From: Leptospira kirschneri serovar Cynopteri str. 3522 CT
GTDB lineage: Bacteria; Spirochaetota; Leptospiria; Leptospirales; Leptospiraceae
NCBI RefSeq assembly: GCF_000243695.2
Contig: NZ_AHMN02000008.1
Location: 143,501 to 207,500, forward strand
Reading direction: 5' to 3'
DNA: 64,000 bases
Below the pieces are notes generated by a model, which worked only from the letters and a program-made list of their open reading frames with translations, ran no database searches and was not told the origin of the DNA. Shown here in pieces: positions 34,728 through 55,601 of the stretch. Each line of letters starts with the position of its first letter. The first letter of the stretch is position 1. The position numbers and the translations under genes are program-made.

Positions 34728-35204
34728 TTATTTTTCGCCCATATCGTCTCGAGCCAACATAGTACGAATCGCCTCTGCCATGAGTTTAGGCTCGTTTTTG
34801 ATCGCTATATTTTCGACCATAATGTGATCTCCAAAGTTTCCATCCTTCTGACGTTTCGGAGCAGAAGAAGCAAAAACTTCAGAACTGTTGGAAGATCCAT
34901 CCGCAAAGTCAGTATCACTTGCGTTACTCGTATAATCTCGTCCTTTGACTACATTCTCCGAATCGGTAGTCTGAGTGGGAGGAATGTATTCTCCTCCTAT
35001 ATGAGAAAGAAAATCTAAAAACTCTGGAACTTTTGTTTCTAAAATCGCGTGTATTCCAAATCCTAAAACCGCGAACGCGATCATGGAAAGAAAGGTTACA
35101 AGAAGGATATGACCAAAAGAATTTCCGATTAGAAATCCGCAGAGTGCGCTTATGACAAAAGCGACAATTACAAAAACCCCGATAAATAAAATCTGAAGAT
35201 TCAA
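34728..35204 (-). CDS. Small membrane protein between flhG and fliA
   Basis: A 158-aa protein with two N-terminal membrane helices ([20 protein letters not shown] and [20 protein letters not shown]) and a disordered, Ser/Thr/Asp-rich cytoplasmic or periplasmic region. It ends in an amphipathic segment, [18 protein letters not shown]. It starts at TTG 35204, 3 nt after the flhG stop, and no better start is near. The C-terminal segment resembles the motif of some flagellar operon proteins that bind FlhG or FliA, but I cannot name a family. Confidence 0.72.
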   Translation of the reverse strand: MNLQILFIGVFVIVAFVISALCGFLIGNSFGHILLVTFLSMIAFAVLGFGIHAILETKVPEFLDFLSHIGGEYIPPTQTTDSENVVKGRDYTSNASDTDFADGSSNSSEVFASSAPKRQKDGNFGDHIMVENIAIKNEPKLMAEAIRTMLARDDMGEK

Positions 35205-35207
35205 GGA

Positions 35208-36141
<934 letters not shown>

Positions 36142-36149
36142 CGATCAAA

Positions 36150-37430
<1,281 letters not shown>

Positions 37431-37482
37431 ATTCAACTCCTCTAATCATTCCACTTTATAAAGTTCGAATATTCTAAGTATT

Positions 37483-39600
<2,118 letters not shown>

Positions 39601-39609
39601 AACTTCCTC

Positions 39610-41798
39610 TTACACGGCTCTCCGGAAGGATTCCAAACGAGAGAGAATGGTCGCAATCGCGCGATAGAATTGTTGAGGAACTTCCGCGCCTAGTTCCACT
39701 TCCTCATAAAGCCCTCTTGCTTGAAGACGATCTTCCACGGTGGGCACTCCGTTTTCTCTTGCAATTCGAATGATCAGCAGAGCAAAATCATCCACTCCTT
39801 TTGCAATCACAATCGGAGCCTTATGGATTCCAGGTTTGTATTCTAAAGCCACAGCAAAATGGGTAGGATTTGTAATCACCACGTCCGCTTCTGGAACTTT
39901 GGCTAACATCTTCCTTTTATTCATCATGTCTCGAGCGAGTTGTCTTCTCCTTGCTTGGAGAGATCTGTCCCCGTCGGATTCCTTGGCCTCTCTTTTTGCT
40001 TCGGATGGAGTCATCTTTAAAGATTCTTCATATTCGTATCTTTGATATAAATAATCCACGATACTGATCGCGAGTAGTATGATCCCAACAATTAAAAATA
40101 TCTTAAAAGAACTGTTCATTACAAGCGCGACCGCTTGCTCCAGTCCCATTTCTCCCGAAAGAAGAATCGGAAAAAAATCCTTACTGATAACAATATAAGA
40201 AACCCAAGCGATCAGTCCTACTTTTGCAAGAGACTTTCCTAGGTTAAAAAGTGTCTGACGTGTAGGTAATACTTTCTTAAAGTTAGGTCTGATCCTACTG
40301 AAGTTAAAACTTAATGCACGAGGTGTAAATATAAAACCTACCTGTGCTACGTTTCCGATGATTGCACCCACTAACGTGATCCCAAGCAAGGGCCAAAGAA
40401 GAGTAAATAAATCCGTGGAAGCATTTTTTAAAAGTTCTGTCACGGACTCGGAACTTATATCGGTTTTAAGACCTACTCCGTGAATGTATTTGCGTAAAAT
40501 GTAATATGTTCTCATGAAAAAATATTCTCCCATAAGATACACTAAAATGACTCCAGCAAGCAACACTACCGCCGCAGGAAGTTCAGGAGACTTAGGGACG
40601 TTTCCTTTTTCTCTTTCTTCCCTTCTTCTTCTTTCCGACCCGGGTTCTGTTCTACCCTCGTCTTCAGCGGCAAATAACTGCAGATCTATTTTGAAATCAG
40701 CGGTCGATGAACATATATTAGGCGGGAAAATATTAAATCGGCAGATACGTTGAACGATCTTAATCGTTGAATTTATAAAACCAAACTGCAAAAAGTAACA
40801 AAACGAATTAGAATTAAAAAACTCGATTAATTTGGAATCAATTGGTTCCGTATAATCTTGAACCATTTTTACAATTTTTTTATAGAATAAAAAAGTTCCG
40901 ACCAAAAGGATCCCTGAAAATTTCTCTTTAAAAGAAAGTTCTTTTATGTTAGAAGAAAATCCCTTGATTCTTCTCAGCATCCATCGAACGACCCATAGAG
41001 AGTGAGATACTGATTTTTGTCCACATCGATTAAAATAATAAAGGGAACCGAAAGTAAATGATGTAGGATGTATTGCAAAATCTTCTTGTTTATTTTGTAA
41101 GGAAACAACATTTAGATTAGAAAAGCGATCACTATTCGATTCTAGTTCTACTACGTTCTGTAAATTGTGGGAACTCTTACAAAGTTTGTAATCCGATAAA
41201 TTTGTGGGAACTCTTACAAAGTTTGTAATCTTGTAAAATTGTGGGAACTCACACAAAGTTTGTAATCCGATAAATTTGTGGGAACTCTTACAAAGTTTGT
41301 AATCCGATAAATTTGTAAGAACTCTTACAAAGTTTGTAATCTTGTAAAATTGTGGGAACTCACACAAGGTTTGTAGTCTTATGAAATTTGTGGGAACTCT
41401 CACAAAGTTTGTAATCTTGTAAAATTGTGGGAACTCACACAAGGTTTGTAGTCTTATGAAATTTGTGGGAACTCTCACAAAGTTTGTAATCTTGTAAAAT
41501 TGTGGGAACTCACACAAAGTTTGTAATCCGATAAAGTTGTAGGAACTCTTACATTTTGTACTAAAATTAGAAAATATAGCATACTGTTTCCCAAAGATAA
41601 AAAACTCTACAAAACGTTTCCAAAAAAGACTAAAACGATAAGATACGTCTAACACCGATTTTACGAAAGAATTCTTACCCGATTTACAAATCCAAGAAAC
41701 CAGAAAAAAACACTTATAGAAAACTCTTACAAAAAATATCTCAGGGTTTTGTATTAAAACAGCCGTCAATTTTTTCGTTCTCAACCAAATTATCTCTT

Positions 41799-41802
<4 letters not shown>
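39610..41802 (-). CDS. flhB: FlhB export gate protein with a ~370-residue repeat-bearing N-terminal extension
   Basis: The C-terminal ~357 residues are a normal Flh[21 protein letters not shown], four membrane helices ([20 protein letters not shown] first), and a cytoplasmic domain. The self-cleavage site NPTH sits in [19 protein letters not shown]. Upstream, the frame stays open for another ~370 codons to an ATG at 41802 that overlaps the fliR stop as ATGA. This part is Phe/Tyr/Cys/Lys-rich and carries repeats such as [19 protein letters not shown], encoded by the 37-bp tandem array at 41166-41560. No FlhB family member normally has it. An ATG at 40866 would give 418 aa but lacks a ribosome binding site; near the conserved start no ATG, GTG or TTG exists. 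Confidence 0.9.
41166..41560. repeat. 37-bp tandem array, 11 units, inside the flhB reading frame
   Basis: Units of 37 or 38 bp begin at 41166, 41203, 41240, 41277, 41314, 41351, 41389, 41426, 41464, 41501 and 41538 (last one cut short). Each starts TGTGGGAACTCTTACAAAG or a near variant; TGTAAGAAC and TGTAGGAAC occur once each. There are no spacers, so this is a VNTR, not a CRISPR array. Because 37 is not a multiple of three, successive units are read in different frames on the - strand, and no frame stop appears. Confidence 0.93.
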
Positions 41803-42583
<781 letters not shown>

Positions 42584-42584
42584 A

Positions 42585-42844
42585 CTAAAATTTCTCGATC
42601 ATCAAAAAAAGGTTTCTGGTATAATCGGTCATCGTCTGGATCATCCAGGAAGAAAAAATTACGATCACGATAAAAATCGCTAAAAGTTTAGGAACAAACG
42701 CGATTGTAGGTTCTTGAATTGAAGTAGTAGTCTGCAATATCCCTACGATCAAACCCACTACCAAAGCCGTAAAAAGTATAGGAGATGATATTTTTAGGGT
42801 AATATATAAGGAATCTCTAATTAAAGTCATAACGTCTAATTCCG

Positions 42845-42848
<4 letters not shown>
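42585..42848 (-). CDS. fliQ: FliQ, flagellar export gate protein
   Basis: An 87-aa protein with two membrane helices ([20 protein letters not shown] and [20 protein letters not shown]) joined by the conserved loop [10 protein letters not shown]. FliQ is one of the three channel subunits of the type III export gate. Its ATG overlaps the fliP stop by 4 nt (ATGA) with an AAGGAG binding site at 6-7 nt. Confidence 0.96.
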
Positions 42849-43648
<800 letters not shown>

Positions 43649-43680
43649 CTAAGAAACGAATTCTCTCATGATAACTAAGG

Positions 43681-44514
43681 TCATTTCAAATCGAAAAGCC
43701 CGCCTTCGAGCGAGCTTGTTTTTTCTTTGAGTTCTTCTAATTTTTTTCGGGCCTGTTTTCGTTTTTCTTCCCGATTGGCACCTCTGTCCGGAGGTCCCTC
43801 TGTATTTCCAGAAATCCTAGAATTTAAATCCTTAATCTGTTCCAGCACAGTAACTAAAAAACCACCTTCTGGAGGTTGAAAATTTTCTTTCTTTTGTAAA
43901 ATCCTATGTTTTACTTCCGGATCCAAAATTTCTGTAATCAAATTGATCCCATTGTCGGCAACTCCGAGAACGTATAGTCTTTGCGAAATTTCCACAATCT
44001 GAAGTTGTTTATTGGGTCCAAGGATCAGACTCGAAAGAACGCTCATTTCACCTCGAACCGGAAGCCTACCTTCCCGATTCTTAGATACGTATTTTAGAAT
44101 ATAATAAAGTGCTGCACAAAGTAGCCCCAGTATAAAAACCACCCTGAGAAGAGTTCCCGCAATTCCTGGACCTTCATCTTTAGGACGATACCTTTCTTCT
44201 ACCGGATTGGATTCCTGTTGTGTTTCAGAAGAATTTGATTGAGAAGTTCCGTTCTGAGTTGATTTAATTTCGGTAGAAGAATTAGCGGTAGGGGCATCCG
44301 CTTTTTTTCCCTCGGAATTCGTTTCTGAATTTCTCTTTGGAGAAAAATCCCCTAATTCTTTTTTAAGAGCCTCGTCCATCAGCTCTCTTTCAGATTGAGC
44401 CGATAAAGAAATAACAGTAAAATTGAATATAATCAAAATGGAAAGAACGGAAAAAATGGAAAGAATGGAAATCGTTTTCTTTCCGTTACTTTGGGAAGTT
44501 TCCAAAAATTTCAC
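43681..44514 (-). CDS. fliO: FliO (FliZ-type) flagellar biosynthesis protein
   Basis: A 277-aa protein with an N-terminal hydrophobic segment ([20 protein letters not shown]) and signal-like end SLSAQSE. A disordered Ser/Asn/Gln-rich stretch follows, then a second helix ([20 protein letters not shown]) and the FliO domain ([37 protein letters not shown]). The C-terminus is highly charged. FliO is the assembly scaffold for FliP; spirochaetes long called it FliZ. The start is GTG 44514, overlapping the fliY stop as GTGA, with AGGGGAA upstream. Confidence 0.9.
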   Translation of the reverse strand: MKFLETSQSNGKKTISILSIFSVLSILIIFNFTVISLSAQSERELMDEALKKELGDFSPKRNSETNSEGKKADAPTANSSTEIKSTQNGTSQSNSSETQQESNPVEERYRPKDEGPGIAGTLLRVVFILGLLCAALYYILKYVSKNREGRLPVRGEMSVLSSLILGPNKQLQIVEISQRLYVLGVADNGINLITEILDPEVKHRILQKKENFQPPEGGFLVTVLEQIKDLNSRISGNTEGPPDRGANREEKRKQARKKLEELKEKTSSLEGGLFDLK

Positions 44515-45575
44515 TTCCCCTCCGGTTTGATCCGATCGATAGGGCTTACTATATCCGTTACACGCACTCCGAAATTTTCGTCGATGACCACTACCTCACC
44601 TTTTGCGATCAATTTGCCGTTTACTAAAAGATCCACTGGCTCGCCAGCGAGTTTATCCAATTCTATGATAGAACCTTCCCCTAAACCTAAAATGTCTTTG
44701 ATATACATCTTAGTTCTTCCCAGTTCCACGGTAACGCTCATCTGAACGTCCATTAATAGATTCAAATTAGGAGTATTGGAAGCACCACTCGCAGTTCCTA
44801 AATTGGGGAACGCGACAGACTTGACGGACATAGAACCCGGAGCCATTCCCATTCCGCCCATACCCCCCATCCCCATTCCACTCATATCACCGCCCGCACT
44901 TCCGGAACGACGATAAAGATTCAAAAGATCCGAAGCAGTGGAAAGTGAGAGTAAAAATTGAACTCTAAAAGAAGGTATATTTTCAATCGTAAGATTAAAG
45001 AAGACTCGAATCAGAGTTTCCCCGTCCGGCAAAACCAAAGCCGCAGGAGAAGTTACATTTCTAGTTTCGGAAGGAGATCCATTCACTCCTCCTCCCGTTT
45101 TTGTACTGATCTGTGAGATCAAAGCCCCCATTACAGGAGTCAGAGAATCTCGGAGTGTTTGCATCTGAGCTTCGTCCAATTCTCCAGAATCGAAACCGCC
45201 CATCATTGAATTGGAAATTTTTACCGCATTCTCTGCGGACATTGCTAAAACGACTCTTCCATTCACACTTCCAGAAAGTGTAGAATATAAAAGAAAAGAT
45301 CCGGATTTTAATTCGGACTCTATATCTTTTCGGGTTTTAGTTTCTACATTCGGATTTAAAAATGCAGAGGAACGAGAAAGAACGGCACCTAACGTGTTTC
45401 CTGCAACTTGAAAACAAGAAGCTAAAAGATCCGATAAAATATCCCGATCTACGGGGGATATTCCCGGAACTTCTTTTTGTGTAGCCGCAGGCGCCACAGT
45501 TCCCGGATCAAACGAATCGCTTGCTCCGGCGAGTAATGCGTCTATTTCTTCCTGTGATAAGGAACCTTCACCCAT
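44511..45575 (-). CDS. fliY: FliY/FliN-type motor switch protein
   Basis: A 354-aa C-ring protein. It begins [15 protein letters not shown], the FliM/FliY-type CheY-binding helix. The middle (about 40-210) is a CheC-like domain ([40 protein letters not shown]). A Gly/Met-rich linker (about 225-250: [11 protein letters not shown]) leads to the SpoA/FliN domain: [20 protein letters not shown], then [20 protein letters not shown] and [18 protein letters not shown]. FliY is required for motility in L. interrogans. It heads the long leftward operon; GGAGA precedes the ATG. Confidence 0.93.
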   Translation of the reverse strand: MGEGSLSQEEIDALLAGASDSFDPGTVAPAATQKEVPGISPVDRDILSDLLASCFQVAGNTLGAVLSRSSAFLNPNVETKTRKDIESELKSGSFLLYSTLSGSVNGRVVLAMSAENAVKISNSMMGGFDSGELDEAQMQTLRDSLTPVMGALISQISTKTGGGVNGSPSETRNVTSPAALVLPDGETLIRVFFNLTIENIPSFRVQFLLSLSTASDLLNLYRRSGSAGGDMSGMGMGGMGGMGMAPGSMSVKSVAFPNLGTASGASNTPNLNLLMDVQMSVTVELGRTKMYIKDILGLGEGSIIELDKLAGEPVDLLVNGKLIAKGEVVVIDENFGVRVTDIVSPIDRIKPEGK

Positions 45576-46093
45576 TTTTGGGATTTCTCCGGGAGTTTTA
45601 GTTAATGAGACATAAGAAAAGAGTTTTTGTCACCTCTTTTTTTCTTTCCAGTCTGTTTTCACCCAATTTTTAGGTGAAAACAACCTTTTTTTGGAAATAG
45701 AGAGAATACAAATTTGTGCAGTAGTTCCTACATTTTTTGTAAAAATGCAGACTTCATGGGAATACGATCGTGTTCAAGCCAACGGAAAGAATCTCTTGAC
45801 TTTAAAAGAAAAAAATAATTTTGCAAAGAATAACTTAAATTCAAATAATTACGACTTCACCACAAACATCAAACATCAAACATCAAACATCAAACATCAA
45901 ACATCAAACATCAAACATCAAACATCAAACATCAAGACTGATTCATAAATTCAATAGAATTTAATTTTATAATATTAAAATATAAGCAACCTTTTTTAAT
46001 TTACCAGAATTACAGACAAAAATTTGATTTGAAAAATAGTATCTTTAAATTTTATAGAAAGTTTACCAAATGTCTCTTCAAAGCCGTAACTTT
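45576..46093. other. Spacer upstream of fliY with a heptanucleotide repeat
   Basis: A 518-base region between the - strand DUF971 gene end and the fliY start. It must contain the promoter of the long flagellar operon near 45576-45700. It contains one TAGTTCCTACA repeat unit near 45720-45735 and the (AAACATC)10 tract. An 85-aa + strand ORF (45691-45948) runs through the tract but has no gene-like features. Confidence 0.5.
45864..45933. repeat. Heptanucleotide simple repeat (AAACATC) x10
   Basis: Ten perfect, uninterrupted copies of AAACATC span 70 bp, 289 bp upstream of the fliY start codon. Perfect short tandem tracts of this kind expand and contract by replication slippage. Its position upstream of a 16-gene flagellar operon could affect expression; no function is shown by the sequence. 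Confidence 0.95.
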
Positions 46094-46420
46094 TTAGCTT
46101 AATTCCCCTCCTAAACCGTCCGCAAACATTCTCAAAGAATCGTAAGAATAAATCCCAGTTTGATGGTTGTCGCTCCAGATCAGATTGATTGCGTATCTTC
46201 CAACTTTATTGACCGAATAGAGCCGAATCGACTGAATTGCCCCGGTAGTAGTTCCGATCTTCCCTCCGTGTCCACCTTTACAAACCACACAAGGACAACG
46301 TTTTCTAAGATCTAACAAATCGAAAATAGAAATGACCCCATCCTTCCACGTAATTTTTAGATGATTTTCATCAAAGTCAATTTGATCGGGTGTAGTTGCT
46401 TTTAAACTGAGCTGAGTCAT
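46094..46420 (-). CDS. DUF971 family protein
   Basis: A 108-aa protein of the DUF971 / gamma-butyrobetaine hydroxylase N-terminal-like family. Typical features are [20 protein letters not shown], the Cys cluster [10 protein letters not shown] near 60-69, [20 protein letters not shown] and LRMF. Such domains bind a metal or Fe-S-type centre and occur fused to or near Fe-S carrier proteins. It is a single gene here. Exact function unknown. Confidence 0.88.
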   Translation of the reverse strand: MTQLSLKATTPDQIDFDENHLKITWKDGVISIFDLLDLRKRCPCVVCKGGHGGKIGTTTGAIQSIRLYSVNKVGRYAINLIWSDNHQTGIYSYDSLRMFADGLGGELS

Positions 46421-46722
46421 ATTTTATTTATTCCGTTTTCTTAAAGGTAATTTCAAAATTATAGTTCGCATTTTTCAACGATTCCAGACCATATTTTCTG
46501 AAAATAAAATTTGAACTTCTAATACATTCATCTACACTAATTCTATTACTGATCTCTATAAAATTGAGTACCGTTAATTTTATCACAAAACATTAGTTAC
46601 ATACAAAACATTAGGTACTTTATTATATAGTTATGAGTAGTAGAAGTAATTTCAAAAATGATTCTGATTCCATACAACGATCTTTCAAAAACAAATAGAT
46701 AATCTCTGAAATCATTTTTTAA
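46421..46722. other. Intergenic spacer with one repeat arm
   Basis: A 302-base AT-rich spacer. At 46547-46570 it contains the TACTGATCT.TATAAAATT arm seen at 19.7 and 19.95 kb. Otherwise no feature is supportable. Confidence 0.45.
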
Positions 46723-48950
<2,228 letters not shown>

Positions 48951-48971
48951 CCTGAAAATCCGCTTTTTATA

Positions 48972-49865
<894 letters not shown>

Positions 49866-49978
49866 ATATTATTTTTTGAATATAATACTTCTATAAATAT
49901 GGTGCTGCTATAGAAACCACCGTTGTATGATTTACAATTTTTTCCGAGTCTCGTTTGAGTATTTTAAAAATAGATTCT

Positions 49979-51175
<1,197 letters not shown>

Positions 51176-51181
51176 TTTGTT

Positions 51182-51967
51182 TTAACCGTTTTGATTGAAA
51201 AATTTTGTAATCTTACGTGTGATGAATCTAGGGGTAACTCTTACGCTCTGAGCTAATATTTTATTCAAAGCTCCGGCGATTACAACTGATTTCCCTTTTT
51301 TTAAAGCGTCGTATCCTATTTCCGCCACTTCTTTTGCGTCCATAATCGGTGCCATCGGATTGTCCAAAAGTTTTGACTTTGTGATCTCCGCCCTTTCAAA
51401 AAATTCGGTCTTGGTAGGCCCTGGGCAAAGAGCGGTTACAGTCACTCCGTCTTTTTTTACGTCTTCATAAACCGCTTCCGTAAAAGACAACACATAAGCC
51501 TTAGTAGCGTAATAATTCGCCATATTCGGTCCCGGTTGAAACCCTGCGATGGAAGCCACGTTCAAAATTTTTCCATTCTTACGTTCTACCATACCTTGTA
51601 AAAAAAGATGAGTCAACTCCACTAAAGAAGCCACGTTTACCTGAATCATCTGAAGTTCTTCTTTGAGATCCATTCGATCGAATTTTCCATTTGTTCCAAA
51701 GCCTGCATTGTTTACTAAAACTTCCACAACCGCTTTTGTTTTTTTTGCAAAGTCAAAGATCTTCTTAGGAGACTTAGGATCTGCCAGATCCAAAGAAAGA
51801 ATGTCCACCTTTACTTTGTTTGACGATTCAATTTCTTTTTTTACCTTTTTTAAGGTTTTTTCGTTTCTAGCGACTAAAATCAAATCGTAACCGTCCGCTG
51901 CGATCAATTTACTCAGCTCGTAGCCGATCCCCACCGTGCCACCCGTAATGATTGCCGTTTTTGTCAT
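51182..51967 (-). CDS. Short-chain dehydrogenase/reductase (SDR)
   Basis: A 261-aa classical SDR. The NAD(P)-binding motif is [10 protein letters not shown] at 8-17, the structural NNAG is at about 85-88 (VLVNNAGFG), the catalytic Ser is in LNVASIAGF near 135-143 and the catalytic YxxxK is [10 protein letters not shown] near 152-161. A basic residue after strand 2 ([10 protein letters not shown]) suggests NADP preference. It is the first gene of a pair with the sterol-desaturase-like gene, so lipid modification is possible. Confidence 0.92.
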   Translation of the reverse strand: MTKTAIITGGTVGIGYELSKLIAADGYDLILVARNEKTLKKVKKEIESSNKVKVDILSLDLADPKSPKKIFDFAKKTKAVVEVLVNNAGFGTNGKFDRMDLKEELQMIQVNVASLVELTHLFLQGMVERKNGKILNVASIAGFQPGPNMANYYATKAYVLSFTEAVYEDVKKDGVTVTALCPGPTKTEFFERAEITKSKLLDNPMAPIMDAKEVAEIGYDALKKGKSVVIAGALNKILAQSVRVTPRFITRKITKFFNQNG

Positions 51968-52154
51968 TTTTAATTTCCTTTGGAGTCGAAATTAATTCTA
52001 TAAAAAAAGAGCGAAAGACTTTTTTTGCAGAGCCAATCGAACATTACGTTTTCATTTTAAATGAAGTCGCCTAAATCCAATTTTTTGAACAAATCATAAA
52101 ATCGTTTCGAAAAATGATTTCCCAAAGGACCTAAGATTTGTATTTTTCTTTTTT

Positions 52155-52811
52155 ATGATCAAACTTCACGGCGCAAGTATCAGTAATTACGTTAATAAAG
52201 TAAAACTAGGCGTTTTAGAAAAAGGTTTAGAATACGAACAAGTCAGAATCGCCCCTTCTCAAGAAGAGGAATTTTTGAAAATCAGTCCTATGGGAAAAAT
52301 TCCGGTTCTGGAAATGGATGGAAAATTTATATTTGAGTCGGGAGCTATTTTAGAATTTTTAGATACGATTTTTCCACAAACTCCTAAATTGATTCCGGAA
52401 GATCCCTGGAAAGCGGCAAGGGTTAGGGAAATCTCTACGATAATAGAAACCTATTTGGATATACCCGCCCGAAGAATCTATCTACCTACAGCCAAAGTAT
52501 CTCCGGAAATAGTAGAAGAAGTGCATCCGATTTTAGTAAAAGGAATCAAGGCTCTTCAAAGAGTGGTTCGATTTTCACCTTATATAGCGGGAGAAGTTTT
52601 TACGATGGCGGATTGTTCCGGTTTTGCCCACCTATCCGTGTTAGACGAAGAACTACGCCCCTTTTATCCGGACAATCATCCCTTAGATTTGTTAAATGGT
52701 TGGAAAGAATACTTTGAATTTATGAAAACTAAAAAAGGTCCCGCACTCGTAGAAAAAGATAAACAAACTCTTAAAAAAATTTTAGCAAGAGTCAAAACAA
52801 AAATCGAATAA
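52155..52811 (+). CDS. Glutathione S-transferase family protein
   Basis: A 218-aa GST-fold protein. The thioredoxin-like N-terminal half includes [40 protein letters not shown] (cis-Pro and the ES pair that binds glutathione) and EFLDTIF. The helical C-terminal half has [20 protein letters not shown], the N-capping box of GSTs. Substrate unknown; detoxification or redox roles are usual. Leptospires do not all make glutathione, so ligand identity is open. Confidence 0.9.
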   Translation: MIKLHGASISNYVNKVKLGVLEKGLEYEQVRIAPSQEEEFLKISPMGKIPVLEMDGKFIFESGAILEFLDTIFPQTPKLIPEDPWKAARVREISTIIETYLDIPARRIYLPTAKVSPEIVEEVHPILVKGIKALQRVVRFSPYIAGEVFTMADCSGFAHLSVLDEELRPFYPDNHPLDLLNGWKEYFEFMKTKKGPALVEKDKQTLKKILARVKTKIE

Positions 52812-52884
52812 CAGCGGAAATTCTTAGGCTAATTTAAAATTGATTTGACTCTCTAAATCAGTAAAATAGCCTACTGTGGTCTTT

Positions 52885-53121
52885 ATGGAACCTGAAAAAG
52901 TAATTTCCATTCCGATCCGGGAACTGCCTCATCTCAAAGTTCTTTTGGCAGGTTGGTATAATTTTCTAAAAGAAAGCTACGATCAAAAAACGATCGACCA
53001 AAGCGAATTCAAAGATGCTCTTAAAAGTAATGTTGTCTATAACATAGATCAGGATCAGGTAGAAGTACTTTTAGCGGGAAAAGAATCTTTACTTCAAAGT
53101 TTTAGAAAAAGTCTTTCCTAA
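52885..53121 (+). CDS. Small hypothetical protein (78 aa)
   Basis: A 78-aa soluble protein: ISIPIRELPHLKVLLAGWYN, then FLKESYDQKTIDQSEFKDAL and QVEVLLAGKESLLQSFRKSL. I start it at ATG 52885; a GTG three codons earlier is in frame. It follows the GST by 73 nt on the same strand and ends 7 nt before the convergent oligopeptidase. No family recognised. Confidence 0.65.
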   Translation: MEPEKVISIPIRELPHLKVLLAGWYNFLKESYDQKTIDQSEFKDALKSNVVYNIDQDQVEVLLAGKESLLQSFRKSLS

Positions 53122-53128
53122 TCTATGT

Positions 53129-55084
53129 TTAAGCAGCTTCTTTAAGTCCGTATAATTTCAGAAGAGATTCTATTTTTGGTTCTCTTCCTAAAAATCTTTT
53201 AAAAAGAACCATCGCGTTTTCACTTCCCCCTTTTTCTAAAATTTCTCTAAAGTATACTTCGCTAAGTTTAGAATCAAAAATACCTCTTTCCACAAAAGCG
53301 AAAAATGCATCGGCACTCATAACTTCCGCCCACTTATAGCTATAGTATCCCGCGGCATAACCTCCCGAAAAAATATGGGAGAATCCATTTTGAAAACGAT
53401 TGTATTCCGGAGGAATCACAACCGAGACCTCTTTACGAATATCATTCAGAATGGAATGCACCTCTTCTTCCGTATGACTTTTTAAGTGAATGAAAATATC
53501 AAAAAGTGAAAACTCTAACTGCCTTACGATTCCCATTGCGGAAAGAAAGTTTTTAGTCTCTTTGAGTTTTACGATCATCGAATCTGGAATCGTTTCTCCT
53601 GTTTTATAATGTTTTCCGAATATCTTTAGAACATCCGCTTCGGTCGCAAAATTTTCCAAAAACTGGGAAGGAAATTCCACTGCATCCCACTCTACTCCAT
53701 TGATACCACTTACAGGAGGTTCTTCTATTTTTGTACAAAGATGATGTAAAGCGTGCCCCATTTCGTGAAAAAAAGTTACCACGTCACTATGTTTCAAAAG
53801 AGATGGGGAATCTTTTGTGGAAACAGGAAAATTACAGACCACAAACGCGGTAGGAAGAACTTCACGTCCCTTCATTCTATTTCTGGAATGCCAGTTGTGC
53901 ATCCAAGCCCCACCTTGTTTATCCTTACGGGCTTCCAAGTCCAAATATAAACGGGAAATAAGTTTTTTCTCTTTGTATAGATCATACACTTGAACCTTGT
54001 CTTCCCAGACTTTAGCGGAAGTTTTGCGAAATTCAATTCCAAAAAGCATATTCAAAAATTGGAATGTTCCAGAAATTACACTGTCTTTTTCAAAATACGG
54101 ACGGGTTTCTTCTTCGTCAAAATCGAACTTGGATTTTATCATTTTTTCGCTTACAAACGCAGTATCATAAGCCTGGATAGAATCGATTCCCAAAGTTTTT
54201 GCAAAATCAGAAAGATCTTTAAATTCTTTTTCCGCAACCGGTTTAACTTGTTTGGCAAGATCTCTTAAAAATTTCAAAACCGCAGGAACGGAATTGGCCA
54301 CTTTGGTGGCTAAAGAAAGTTCCGCGTAACTGAAATAGTCTAAAAATTTTGCGAGTTCGTTTCTTAAAGAAAGTATTTCCGAAATCAGTTTTCCGTTTTG
54401 AGGAGCGCGAGTAGTATAAGCCTTATATAATGATTCTCGAATATTCCGATTCGGACCGTGAGTCATATAGGCGGTATAACTAGGTGCCTGAAGAGTAAAA
54501 CGATATTTACCGTCCTCTGTTTTAGAGGCGTTTAAATCGGATTCTGGAATACCTTCTACGTCTTCTTGACGATCCAAAATCAGTTCAAATGTGTTTGTCG
54601 CGTCTAAAAGATTTTGAGAAAACTGATTATTTAAATCGGAAAGTCGAATTTGAATTTCCTGGATTCTTTTTTTAATCTTCGGTTTTAAACCGATACCACT
54701 CAATCGAAATTGTAGGATGGAGTCTTGAAGACTTTTTTTTCGGGGAATACTCAGAGTATTTTCTTCGTTCTTTAGAATTTCCTGATATACAGAATTTAAT
54801 TCTTCGTTTTGTCCTAAGTCGGAATAAAAAGCGGTAATCTCCGGAAGTATTTCCGTATAATAAGCCTGGATCTCCTTAGAATTTTTTACACTATTTAAAT
54901 GGGCAAGAACGGTAAACTCTACCTGCATTTCTTGCACGAGATCGTCTAAAGGACGAATAACGTTTTCATAAGTCCTTTCTTTTTGAGAAAGTAAAACCGG
55001 AATTTCTTCTCGAATCTTTTTGATTTTTTCTAAAATTTCGTTCTTAGTGAATATGGCTTTATCTGATTCGAATTCTGGAAACAT
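53129..55084 (-). CDS. M3 family oligopeptidase (oligopeptidase A/thimet type)
   Basis: A 651-aa soluble zinc metallopeptidase that degrades short peptides in the cytoplasm. The zinc site is [15 protein letters not shown] near residue 440, with the third ligand Glu in [19 protein letters not shown] about 25-30 residues later. Other M3 hallmarks are [33 protein letters not shown], and [20 protein letters not shown] near the C-terminus (substrate-binding Tyr). The N-terminal part is helical with coiled-coil stretches. It is monocistronic. PrlC-like rather than secreted, as no signal peptide is present. Confidence 0.92.
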   Translation of the reverse strand: MFPEFESDKAIFTKNEILEKIKKIREEIPVLLSQKERTYENVIRPLDDLVQEMQVEFTVLAHLNSVKNSKEIQAYYTEILPEITAFYSDLGQNEELNSVYQEILKNEENTLSIPRKKSLQDSILQFRLSGIGLKPKIKKRIQEIQIRLSDLNNQFSQNLLDATNTFELILDRQEDVEGIPESDLNASKTEDGKYRFTLQAPSYTAYMTHGPNRNIRESLYKAYTTRAPQNGKLISEILSLRNELAKFLDYFSYAELSLATKVANSVPAVLKFLRDLAKQVKPVAEKEFKDLSDFAKTLGIDSIQAYDTAFVSEKMIKSKFDFDEEETRPYFEKDSVISGTFQFLNMLFGIEFRKTSAKVWEDKVQVYDLYKEKKLISRLYLDLEARKDKQGGAWMHNWHSRNRMKGREVLPTAFVVCNFPVSTKDSPSLLKHSDVVTFFHEMGHALHHLCTKIEEPPVSGINGVEWDAVEFPSQFLENFATEADVLKIFGKHYKTGETIPDSMIVKLKETKNFLSAMGIVRQLEFSLFDIFIHLKSHTEEEVHSILNDIRKEVSVVIPPEYNRFQNGFSHIFSGGYAAGYYSYKWAEVMSADAFFAFVERGIFDSKLSEVYFREILEKGGSENAMVLFKRFLGREPKIESLLKLYGLKEAA

Positions 55085-55207
55085 ACTTCCAGTTTCTTTC
55101 CTACGTTCGAAACTTCATCCATTTTTTTGGCTTATACAAAAATAGAATCGTGACTGAGTCCTCATTTAAAAAATCTAAACATTTTTGAAAATTTTTATCT
55201 GGGGCTT

Positions 55208-55228
55208 GCCGTCCGAAAAACGGACGGC
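55208..55228. repeat. Perfect GC-rich hairpin 1
   Basis: GCCGTCCG, then five A, then CGGACGGC: an 8-bp perfect stem with a 5-nt loop. There is no T-run after it on either strand, so a simple intrinsic terminator is unlikely. Confidence 0.85.
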
Positions 55229-55259
55229 CGCGCTGCTACGGGCTCGCGAATCTCGCTCG

Positions 55260-55280
55260 GTCTTCGTCTACGACGAAGAC
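55260..55280. repeat. Perfect hairpin 2
   Basis: GTCTTCGTC, TAC, GACGAAGAC: a 9-bp perfect stem with a 3-nt loop, 31 bases after hairpin 1. The pair is the only G+C-rich structured spot in the spacer. Confidence 0.85.
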
Positions 55281-55601
55281 TTCCCCTACACATCGCTAAG
55301 CCATATGTGTTCTAAGATTTATATGAGTTCTTAAGGATCCTTTTGTAAAATGTGTTAGTTCCCACGTTTTTTAAAACTTGCCTCAAAACTTCCATAAAAT
55401 CTCTATCCAATTGAGTACCTATAAATTTTGTGATAAATGTAGATTCATGTGAGTTCGGTATCATCCAATGCGAAATCGATTGAATGTTGAATTCAATCTC
55501 AATGTTTTAAAAAATAAAATTGAATTCTTTTTTACAATCTACCTATAAGATTTCGTTTCAAGTTTGACTACAGACTATTAAGTTGTAAAACACGAAAACC
55601 T

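Larger units (their letters stand above)
55085..55601. other. Spacer with two GC-rich hairpins
   Basis: A 517-base region upstream of both the oligopeptidase and the lipoprotein gene. About 100 bases (55200-55300) are much richer in G+C than the surroundings and contain two perfect hairpins annotated separately. One TAGTTCCCACG repeat unit lies near 55367-55377. Confidence 0.55.

Noticed and set aside
41166..41560. Possible CRISPR array (37-bp direct repeats)
   Set aside because: The units are contiguous with no unique spacers between them, and no cas genes are near. It is a tandem repeat (VNTR).
45691..45948. 85-aa ORF through the heptanucleotide tract
   Set aside because: Its C-terminal part is only the translated AAACATC tract and the rest has no gene-like features or ribosome binding site.
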